Source: an uncultured Flavobacterium sp. (lineage in GTDB: Bacteria; Bacteroidota; Bacteroidia; Flavobacteriales; Flavobacteriaceae). Taken from it: DNA of 64,000 nt. Positions 56,841 to 64,000 of the stretch are shown piece after piece. The notes below the pieces were generated by a model that was not told where the DNA came from, did not search any database, and saw nothing but the letters and a program-made list of their open reading frames with translations. Every line of letters begins with the position of its first letter. Positions within the stretch are counted from its first letter, which is position 1. Both the position numbers and the translations under genes were made by a program. The stretch lies in the NCBI GenBank assembly GCA_937773775.1, contig CALJVL010000001.1, positions 62,001 through 126,000 on the forward strand. Direction: 5' to 3'.

Positions 56841-58112
56841 ATGAACAATACAATACTGAAAATAGAAAACCTCTCCAAGCAATACCGCCTCGGCCTCGTA
56901 GGCACCGGTACGATGGGTGATGATTTAAAACGCTGGTGGGCCAATGTAAGAGGCAAAGAAGACCCGTTTTTGAAAATAGGCGACGTAAACAACCGCGCTA
57001 CTAAAGGAACCTCCGACTATGTATGGGCATTAAAAGACATTAATTTCGAAGTGCAGCAAGGAGAAGTGCTGGGCATCATAGGCAAAAACGGCGCTGGAAA
57101 ATCTACTTTGTTAAAAATACTCTCTAAAATTACCAGCCCAACAACGGGAAGTATCAAATCTAAAGGACGTGTGGCTTCATTATTAGAAGTGGGTACAGGC
57201 TTTCACGGTGAAATGACCGGCCGCGAAAACATCTTTTTAAACGGTGCCATTTTAGGGATGACCAAAAAAGAAATTACAGACAAGCTGGACGAAATCATAG
57301 AGTTCTCCGGTTGTGAGCGATATATAGACACGCCGGTAAAACGCTACAGTAGTGGGATGACGGTGCGTTTGGCTTTTGCCGTGGCGGCATTTTTAGAGCC
57401 AGACATTTTGATTATTGATGAAGTATTGGCGGTGGGCGATGCCGAATTCCAGAAGAAAGCCATTGGCAAGATGCAGGATATATCTCGTCAAGGTGGCAGA
57501 ACGGTTTTGTTTGTAAGCCATAATATGGCGGCGGTGAAGAGTTTATGTACGAGAGGAATTTTACTGGAGAATGGTAGAATAAAAGACATAGATAATATTA
57601 ATAGTATAATCTCCAATTATTTATTAATGAATTCAGATTCTAGTGCTGAATGGAAAAGAGAAGTTGAAACTGATAGTGAATTATTGTTTGATAGAATTTA
57701 TGTCTTAAATTCCGATTCAAAAATTACAAATCAAATTGCGTCAGGTGAAGATTTTACAATAAATATTTTTTTGAATGCTCTTAACAATATAAGTAAGTCT
57801 ACAGTTTCAATCAGGTTTGTAAATAGTGAGGGTATTGCTGTTTTTACAACTTGTTTGCATGATTATGAAAATGATTTCGAAATCATCGAAAAAGGTAAAT
57901 ATAAGTTAATTGCTAACATATCAAAAAATATTCTTATAGCCGGAAGTTATAGTTTAGTTATTGCTTGTTTCATTTCAAGAACCAAACTTTTTGATATTAT
58001 AGAAGATAAAATATCAATTAAAATTGAGGATTTAGGCATAAAAAAAAGAGATTTAGACAGAGAAGGGTTTGTTGTGCCAAACTATAAATGGGATTTTTTA
58101 AAATTAGATTAA
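56841..58112 (+). CDS. wzt: ABC polysaccharide exporter ATPase with C-terminal carbohydrate domain (Wzt)
   Basis: This 423-aa protein has a nucleotide-binding domain at residues about 1-250: Walker A GIIGKNGAGKSTLLK (about 79-93), signature YSSGMTVRLAFAVA (about 169-182), Walker B DILIIDEVLAVGDAEFQKK (about 187-205) and switch His in FVSHNMAAVK. Residues about 270-423 form a beta-rich Wzt C-terminal domain that in relatives recognises the non-reducing chain end, here followed by DREGFVVPNYKWDF. Codon usage becomes more AT-rich from about residue 250, suggesting that the C-terminal domain was exchanged together with the downstream glycan genes. Confidence 0.93.
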   Translation: MNNTILKIENLSKQYRLGLVGTGTMGDDLKRWWANVRGKEDPFLKIGDVNNRATKGTSDYVWALKDINFEVQQGEVLGIIGKNGAGKSTLLKILSKITSPTTGSIKSKGRVASLLEVGTGFHGEMTGRENIFLNGAILGMTKKEITDKLDEIIEFSGCERYIDTPVKRYSSGMTVRLAFAVAAFLEPDILIIDEVLAVGDAEFQKKAIGKMQDISRQGGRTVLFVSHNMAAVKSLCTRGILLENGRIKDIDNINSIISNYLLMNSDSSAEWKREVETDSELLFDRIYVLNSDSKITNQIASGEDFTINIFLNALNNISKSTVSIRFVNSEGIAVFTTCLHDYENDFEIIEKGKYKLIANISKNILIAGSYSLVIACFISRTKLFDIIEDKISIKIEDLGIKKRDLDREGFVVPNYKWDFLKLD

Positions 58113-58284
58113 TTGAAAGGATAAAAATTAATAAATATTATCATATTGTTTTTAATTTTTACTTTAAAAAGTTTCAAATTTAGAGATAGAAATATTTTTT
58201 TTGTTTGGAATGTTTAATTAGAAATTAATACGATGCTATTTCTAGAATATATGTTGAATTTTTATAAAAAATAAAATTAAGTAA

Positions 58285-59387
58285 ATGAAGATTCTTTTCA
58301 TATCGCATGACGCATCCCGAACAGGAGCTCCTATTTTGCTATTAAATTTGGCTAAACTGCTTTTGAAATTTAAAGAATTTGAAGTAACATTTTTATTAAA
58401 AAATGGAGGGATTTTAGAGGAGGACTTTAGTTCAACCTCACCAACTTATTTTGTAAAAAAAAATACAAGTAAAAAAGGTTTTTGGGATTATTTAAAAACA
58501 AAGAAATGTATTGTAGAAGATAAAGGATTTTTAAATAAATTTGATCTAATAGTTTCAAACACAATTACAAACGGTGAAATTTTAGAAACTATTAGAAAAA
58601 ATTATGGTGGTAAAATAATTAGTTACATACATGAGCTTGAAATAGGTGCTAAAGCATTCTCAAATGAGGCTAAGCATAATAAAAATAATAAAAAGCTCAT
58701 CGCAATTTTGGGTTCCATGTTCAATTGTAAATGAATTTTTAATTAAAAAAATGGAATATTTCTAAAGATAAAATCTTCACTATGCCTTATTATATACAAT
58801 CTGATGCATCTGATTTAATATTAGGAAGAAACACTAAAGATGAATTTGTTATAGGAGGGTGTGGAACTACTGATTGGAGGAAAGGAGCTGATTTATTTAT
58901 AATTATTGCAAATCAGCTTAATATTAAATATCCTCATGCAACCATAATTTTTCGTTGGGTTGGAGCATTTCCCGGAATCGAATTGGAACGATTAAATTAT
59001 GAGTTAAGAAAATGCAAAATGGAAAATAAAGTTTTTTTTGAATTTTCAAGTTGCGATTTGAATAATTTTTATAATTCTATTGATTTGTTTTTGTTAACAT
59101 CAAGAGAAGACCCTTATCCGCTTGTAATCCTTGAGGCTGCTAAATTTAATGTTCCGTCAATTTGTTTTGATTTGGTTTGTGGTAGTAAAGATTTTATTTT
59201 ACATTCGAATGGAGGAATTATTGTACCATTTCTTGATATTGACAGAATGGTTGAAGAAATTATTGGTTTTTACAATGACATTAATTTTAGAAATAAGATG
59301 GGCAAGAATGCCAATGATTACCTAAAAAGCACACATTCAAAAGATGAATACGTTTATAATAAATTTAAAGAACTTTTGAAAAAGTAA
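58285..59387 (+). pseudogene. Family 4 glycosyltransferase, frameshifted
   Basis: The N-terminal part starts MKILFISHDASRTGAPILLL and runs to NNKKL. The protein-like continuation is then in the +1 frame (FWVPCSIVNEFLIKK, about 58700-58745) and after the A7 run (58745-58751) in the +2 frame (WNISKDKIFTMPYYIQSDAS). The C-terminal GT4 domain (IGGCGTTDWRKGADLFIIIA; LLTSREDPYPLVILEAAKFN) is intact to 59387. Two single-base changes, at A runs near 58690-58694 and 58745-58751, would restore one gene of about 367 codons. Because both sites are homopolymers, either sequencing error or real decay is possible. Confidence 0.75.
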
Positions 59388-59406
59388 ATTTTGACTATTA
59401 CGAGTT

Positions 59407-60496
59407 ATGCCAAACAAAATAAAACCCATAGCCATTTATTTACCACAATTTCATCCCATTGCTGAAAATGACGAATGGTGGGGAAAAGGTTTTACAGAAT
59501 GGACTAATGTAACCAAAGCTAGTCCTTTATTTGAGGGACATTACCAGCCGCATTTACCGGCTGATTTGGGCTTTTATGATTTGCGTCTTGAAGAGGCAAG
59601 ATTGGCTCAGGAAGCAATGGCTAAGGAATATGGTATTCATGGCTTTTGCTATTATCATTATTGGTTTAATGGTAAACGTTTATTAGAAGAGCCTTTGGAT
59701 CGAAAACTTAAAAACCCAAAAGAAGATTTGCCTTTTATGCTTTGTTGGGCTAATGAAAACTGGACCAGAACATGGGATGGTTTAGATAAAGAAGTATTGA
59801 TTCACCAAGAGTATAGTTTTGAAGATGATATTACTCACATACAACATTTGATTCTTTTTTTTAAGGATGAACGATATATAAAAGTAAATGGAAAGCCAAT
59901 ATTTATAATCTACCGACCAAGTTTTTTTCCAGACATAAAAAAAAACGATTGCAATTTGGAGGGCAGCAGTTAAAGAAGCCGGCTTTCCTGATTTGTATAT
60001 TGGTTATTCTCAAAATGGTGTGAGTCAATATGAACCAAATAGCAAGGTTTTCGATTTTGCATTCGAGTTTCAACCGAATGCTTTAAATATGCCTTCAATG
60101 ATGTCGCATCCTAGAACTTTTGTTGAGAGGCTTAGCCGAAGAATTAAAAAGAAAATAAAGATTAAAGTCGCAGATTTAAATTATTATATCGACTATTCAG
60201 TTTTTATGTCCCGACAGATAAAAAATGGCTTTAGAGAAAACGTCTATCCAGGAATTACCCCTATGTGGGATAATTCGGCAAGGCGTAGAGAAAATCCTTT
60301 TATATTGCATAATTCGACACCTGAAAAATATAAAATTTGGTTAAGTCACATCAAGGAAAATTACCCTTGGAACTCTGTTCCAGAGCATTTTTTATTTATT
60401 AATGCTTGGAATGAATGGGCTGAAGGAAATCATTTGGAACCTTGTCAAGAATGGGGGACTGCTTATTTGGAAGTTACCAAAGAAGTCTTAAAATAG
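59407..60496 (+). pseudogene. WbsX-like glycan protein (GH99-like domain), one frameshift
   Basis: The first frame starts [20 protein letters not shown] and has [34 protein letters not shown] and [12 protein letters not shown], the hallmark of WbsX-type proteins (GH99-like fold) found in O-antigen loci. The frame breaks at the A9 run 59937-59945; with one base less it continues [20 protein letters not shown] into the second frame, ending FINAWNEWAEGNHLEPC at 60496. Whether these proteins act as transferases or processing enzymes is unsettled. The single homopolymer break could be a sequencing artefact or a slippage (phase-variable) site. Confidence 0.8.
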
Positions 60497-60529
60497 AATA
60501 TTTTAATATCGGCTTAGGCAGATTTTTTT

Positions 60530-61501
60530 ATGAAAAAAAACAATCCATTAATTTCTGTAATTGTTCCCAATTACAATCACGATAAATACTTGGAACAACG
60601 CCTGGAATGTATTTTTAATCAAACCTATCACAATTTTGAGGTGATTTTGTTGGATGATTACAGTACGGACAAGAGCCAAGAAATCATTTTAGAGCATGCT
60701 GAGAATCCAAAAGTAAGCCATTGTGTCTTTAACGAAACTAACTCTGGAAACACCTTTGTACAATGGAATAAGGGAATAGCTTTGGCAAAAGGCGATTATA
60801 TCTGGATAGCCGAATCGGATGATTTTTGTGAGCTGAATTTTTTGGAAGAGTTGATTCAACCTTTTCTAGAATATTCTGAAATAACATTGGTTTATTGCCA
60901 GTCCAATAGAGTTGATGAAATAGGCAAGATTACGGGAAGTTGGCTCAACCATACTGATGATTTGGATACTGAATTGTTTCTGACGAATTTTGTAATGGAT
61001 GGGAATGAATTTATTGAGCGTTTCTTGATTCATAAAAATGTGATTCCTAATGCAAGTGGTGTTTTGTTTAGTAAAAAGTATGCAGTTCAATTGGGGAACT
61101 TGGATATTGATCTGATTTTAAAAACGTGTGGAGACTGGTTGTTTTATTTAAAAATGGCAACTAATACTAAAGTAGCTTTTATTTCTAAATCTTTAAATAA
61201 TTTTAGGTATCATTCAGCAAGTGTTATTGCAAGCGCTATCAAAACAGAAAGTCTAGCATCAATTATTGATTTAGATTTGAAAAACAGAAAAAAAATGATT
61301 GGTTTTATAGCAATTGAAAAGCCTTGTAATTTATCAGTCATTCTTAGACTAAATAAGCAAATTGTTAAAAAATTAAAATATAATCAAGGGATTTTTTATT
61401 ATAGAAATGATCAAAAGATAAAAGGAGGAATGATTTTGTGTACCGTGCTGGATGTTTTAATTGGCAAGAGATCATTTTTTTTTAAAATAATAAATAAATA
61501 A
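60530..61501 (+). CDS. Family 2 glycosyltransferase
   Basis: This 323-aa GT-A enzyme starts ISVIVPNYNHDKYLEQRLEC (about residues 8-27), with VILLDDYSTDKS and the metal-binding ESDDFCE (about residues 94-100). The C-terminal part (NTKVAFISKSLNNFRYHSAS) is typical of GT2 enzymes of polysaccharide loci. It is 33 bp downstream of the WbsX-like gene and its stop overlaps the next start by one base (TAATG). Donor and acceptor are unknown. Confidence 0.88.
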   Translation: MKKNNPLISVIVPNYNHDKYLEQRLECIFNQTYHNFEVILLDDYSTDKSQEIILEHAENPKVSHCVFNETNSGNTFVQWNKGIALAKGDYIWIAESDDFCELNFLEELIQPFLEYSEITLVYCQSNRVDEIGKITGSWLNHTDDLDTELFLTNFVMDGNEFIERFLIHKNVIPNASGVLFSKKYAVQLGNLDIDLILKTCGDWLFYLKMATNTKVAFISKSLNNFRYHSASVIASAIKTESLASIIDLDLKNRKKMIGFIAIEKPCNLSVILRLNKQIVKKLKYNQGIFYYRNDQKIKGGMILCTVLDVLIGKRSFFFKIINK

Positions 61502-62352
61502 TGGTTTCATTAATAATCTGTTCCCGATCGCAAACGATTAATGATGCCTTATCCGAGAATATAGAAAACACTGTAGGTTGTGCCTATGAGTTAATTGTAA
61601 TTGATAATTATGAGAACAAATATTCTATTTTTGAAGCTTATAATTTAGGCATAGATCGAAGTAATGGAGAATATTTATGTTTTATGCACGACGATATTTT
61701 TATTCATAGTGGGGGTTGGGGAAATACTATACAGAATATTTTTAGCGATGACAGGCAGATAGGTTTGATAGGAGTGGCAGGAGCAAAAATTAAAACCAAA
61801 ATGCCTTCGGCTTGGTGGGATTGCCCGGAAGAGGAGAAAGTGATAAATATCATTCAGCATTTTCCTAAAAAGGAAAAAGAAAACTGGCAATTTGGATTTA
61901 AAAACGAATCAACCAAAGAGGTAGTTGTCATAGACGGAGTATTTATGGCCATGCGAAAAGATAAAAACATTCGTTTTAGCGATGAAATAGGGGGATTTCA
62001 TAATTATGATTTAAATATTTCTTTGGAATATATTAAAAACGGGTATAAACTTATAGCTACTAATGATATATTAATTGAACATTTCTCATTAGGAACAATT
62101 GACCAAGGATGGCTTGATTCTACTTATAAAACACATAATTTATTCAAAGATGTTTTGCCTTTAAGTACTCAGAAGAACAAGTCAAATAAAAAATTGGAAG
62201 TGGTTAATGCTATTCGGTTTATAGAGAAGTGTATGGAGTATAATAAAAATAGACAGGCAATTTCAATTTGGGGCACACTTTTTTCTATACACCCCATTTC
62301 TAAATATCATTATAGATTTTGGAAAAGAATAATAAAAAACAAGTTATGTTAG
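61501..62352 (+). CDS. Glycosyltransferase (StrF-like GT2 subgroup)
   Basis: This 283-aa protein resembles the StrF-type subgroup of GT2: VSLIICSRSQTINDALSENI, YELIVIDNYENKYSIFEAYN, GEYLCFMHDDIFIHSGGWG (Asp-Asp, about residues 57-75) and VVVIDGVFMAMRKDKNIRFS. Such transferases usually lack a TM. It shares one base with the preceding stop and overlaps the next gene's start by 7 bp, so the three glycosyltransferase genes are translationally coupled. The sugar transferred is unknown. Confidence 0.82.
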   Translation: MVSLIICSRSQTINDALSENIENTVGCAYELIVIDNYENKYSIFEAYNLGIDRSNGEYLCFMHDDIFIHSGGWGNTIQNIFSDDRQIGLIGVAGAKIKTKMPSAWWDCPEEEKVINIIQHFPKKEKENWQFGFKNESTKEVVVIDGVFMAMRKDKNIRFSDEIGGFHNYDLNISLEYIKNGYKLIATNDILIEHFSLGTIDQGWLDSTYKTHNLFKDVLPLSTQKNKSNKKLEVVNAIRFIEKCMEYNKNRQAISIWGTLFSIHPISKYHYRFWKRIIKNKLC

Positions 62353-63248
62353 CAATTGTTATTCCGTATTTCAAACTTACTTTTTTTGAGGAAACGTTAC
62401 AATCACTAGCCAATCAAACCGATAAAGGGTTTACAGTGTATATCGGCAATGACGCCAGCCCAGAAGATCCTGCGACTTTATTAGAAAAATATAAAGGTCA
62501 ATTTGATTTTGTGTATCATCGATTTGAAAGTAATTTGGGAGGGATATCGCTTACAAAACAATGGGAACGTTGTATTGATTTATCTAAAGATGAAGAATGG
62601 ATTATGATTTTGGGAGATGATGATTATTTAGAAGAAACAGTTGTTGCGTTATTTTATAAAAACCATGCTGTTTTTAATGGGAAAACAAATGTTGTACGGT
62701 TCTCTTCTAAAATTAAATACGAAACAACGCAAGCGTTTTCGGACATATATAATCATCCTATATGGGAAAGCGCAACCGATTTCTATTACAGAAAATTTAC
62801 TTGGGCAACATGGGGGTCTTTATCAGAAAACATTTTTACGAGAGAGGCATATTTGAAATATGGTTTTTATGAGTATCCGTTGGCTTGGCATAGTGATGAC
62901 AAAGCCTGGCTCGATTTTTCGCTAGGTGGGAACATATACTCCATTAATGAGGTAGCTGTAGTGGTTAGACAATCAAATGAAAACATTTCCGGCAGAAATG
63001 ATAACCTTGAGTTAAAGGATAAAGCGCGCTTATTATTTATGGAAGATATAGTAACTCATAAATTGCGATTTTTCACACAAGAACAAAAAGTGGCATTTCT
63101 TTTTGAATATGGTGTTTTAATAAAAACCCAAAAAGTGATTACATTTAGAAAAGTTAGTTACGTTTCCTTGCAATTTCTTAAAATGGGTTTAATATATAAT
63201 TGCGCAAGATTTTTAAGAAGAATATTTAAAGCTCTAATGGATAATTAA
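62346..63248 (+). CDS. Family 2 glycosyltransferase
   Basis: I take ATG 62346 (300 aa, MLAIVIPYFKLTFFEETLQS); the longer frame from 62319 overlaps the preceding gene and adds non-family residues. It has VYIGNDASPEDPATLLEKY, the metal-binding GDDDYLEETV (about residues 90-99) and WATWGSLSENIFTREAYLKY. It is part of the coupled glycosyltransferase series behind the ABC exporter and is followed 3 bp later by the next one. Specificity unknown. Confidence 0.87.
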   Translation: MLAIVIPYFKLTFFEETLQSLANQTDKGFTVYIGNDASPEDPATLLEKYKGQFDFVYHRFESNLGGISLTKQWERCIDLSKDEEWIMILGDDDYLEETVVALFYKNHAVFNGKTNVVRFSSKIKYETTQAFSDIYNHPIWESATDFYYRKFTWATWGSLSENIFTREAYLKYGFYEYPLAWHSDDKAWLDFSLGGNIYSINEVAVVVRQSNENISGRNDNLELKDKARLLFMEDIVTHKLRFFTQEQKVAFLFEYGVLIKTQKVITFRKVSYVSLQFLKMGLIYNCARFLRRIFKALMDN

Positions 63249-63251
63249 ATT

Positions 63252-64000
63252 ATGAAATTTTTAGTATCAGTTATCATTCCGGTATATAACGGGGAACGGT
63301 TTATTGAAAAAGCAATAATGTCTATATTGCAGCAGCCAGAAGTTACCGAAGTGGTGGTTGTAAACGATGGAAGTATAGACGCAACTCAAGCTATTCTTAA
63401 AAAACTACAATCGCAAAATCCAATAATTAAAGTTTACCACCATAATGACAAATTGAATAAAGGTCGTTCTGCCAGCAGAAACTTAGGGATAAAAAATGCC
63501 ACTGAAAATTTTATTGCTTTTTTGGATGCCGATGATTATTTTTTGCCCAATAGATTTACAAACGACAAGCAACTATTTCAAGGGAATGAAAAATGTGATG
63601 GAGTGTATAATGCAGTTGGATTTCATTATTACAGACCGGGAACACCAGAGGAACTACAAAAACACCAACTGTATACAGTCAACCAAAAGATAAAGCCTGA
63701 TTTTTTGTTTGAAGCTTTGTTGTCGGGTAAATACGGTCATTTTCATATTGACGGCTTAACGGTAAAAAAAACGGTTTTTGATACCATTGGTTTCTTTAAT
63801 GAAGCTTTAGTAGTAGCCGAAGATACTGAGGTATTTTGGAAAATGGCCATCAAATGTCGTCTAGAAACGGGGATGATTAATCAACCTTTCGCAATCCGGG
63901 GTGTGCACGATGCCAATGTTTTTTGCAACAAAGAATTGTATGCAAAATACACAATCAAAATGTATGAAACACTTCTGGTTTGGTGCAGTCATCATCAGGT
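63252..64000 (+). CDS. Family 2 glycosyltransferase, truncated by the window end
   Basis: The frame from ATG 63252 is open to the last base, giving 249 residues without a stop. It begins MKFLVSVIIPVYNGERFIEK, has VVVVNDGSIDATQAILKKL, the SRNLGIKNAT segment and FLDADDYFLPNRF (metal-binding Asp-x-Asp, about residues 90-102). FHIDGLTVKKTVFDTIGFFN and EDTEVFWKMAIKCRL are acceptor-side features of GT2 enzymes. The C-terminus lies beyond the window. Confidence 0.88.
   Translation, partial: MKFLVSVIIPVYNGERFIEKAIMSILQQPEVTEVVVVNDGSIDATQAILKKLQSQNPIIKVYHHNDKLNKGRSASRNLGIKNATENFIAFLDADDYFLPNRFTNDKQLFQGNEKCDGVYNAVGFHYYRPGTPEELQKHQLYTVNQKIKPDFLFEALLSGKYGHFHIDGLTVKKTVFDTIGFFNEALVVAEDTEVFWKMAIKCRLETGMINQPFAIRGVHDANVFCNKELYAKYTIKMYETLLVWCSHHQ

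Overview
The window looks like a chromosomal segment of a Flavobacteriaceae bacterium, most likely Flavobacterium or a close relative. The evidence is low GC content, Bacteroidetes promoters with a TAnnTTTG -7 element (sometimes with TTTG about 18-20 nt upstream), weak Shine-Dalgarno signals, and protein families typical of that group. After a housekeeping edge (end of a CoA-binding protein gene, an SSS-family symporter, recR), almost everything from 2.6 kb to the end is surface polysaccharide biosynthesis and export.

Layout. (1) 2.6-9.1 kb: first Wza-like export lipoprotein and Wzc-like tyrosine autokinase, a WbpP-type UDP-GlcNAc 4-epimerase and UDP-glucose dehydrogenase. (2) 9.6-15.9 kb: a NusG/UpxY-type antiterminator, a strong promoter cut off from its operon by an IS4-family element with a 9-bp target duplication, a WbpO/TviB-type dehydrogenase and ManC. 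(3) 16-30 kb, strongly AT-rich: WecB, WecC, a gmd remnant, UDP-xylose synthase, a CDP-6-deoxyhexose module, a Wzx flippase, glycosyltransferases, an acetyltransferase, then a broken wzy and a badly decayed glycosyltransferase, closed by a second IS4-family element. (4) 31.8-44.7 kb: asparagine synthase-like gene with a nonsense codon, bi-domain oxidoreductase, frameshifted heparinase II/III-like gene, a GT4, the initiating phosphoglycosyl transferase, a fused PglD-PglE protein, and a second Wza/Wzc pair ending in a clear terminator. (5) 45-54.2 kb: rfbC, rfbD, rfbB, rfbA (dTDP-L-rhamnose) dispersed by unrelated small genes and repeats, then PglF. (6) 54.4-64 kb: a PHP-type tyrosine phosphatase on the minus strand and an ABC exporter (Wzm/Wzt) with its own glycosyltransferases. 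The sugars implied are UDP-GalNAc/GalNAcA, UDP-GlcA, UDP-xylose, UDP-ManNAcA, GDP-mannose, a CDP-6-deoxyhexose, dTDP-rhamnose and UDP-diNAc-bacillosamine.

The most striking feature is structural. All four small four-helix-bundle genes (23S rRNA intervening-sequence protein family) lie between polysaccharide genes and are bracketed on BOTH sides by DNA with a 7-nucleotide period. The heptamer differs from site to site (about CCGAAAA/GTTATGA, CGAACAT, GTGAGAA) but is shared across the two flanks of one site. One site is a tandem duplication whose arrays hold 16, 7 and 31 heptamers. I propose that these are heptad-bounded cassettes. A second class of hitchhiker, PD-(D/E)XK-like single genes (DUF559, GxxExxY), sits between the rhamnose genes. 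Several polysaccharide genes are interrupted; some breaks are in homopolymers and could be sequencing errors, but the asnB-like nonsense codon and the multiply broken glycosyltransferase look real.
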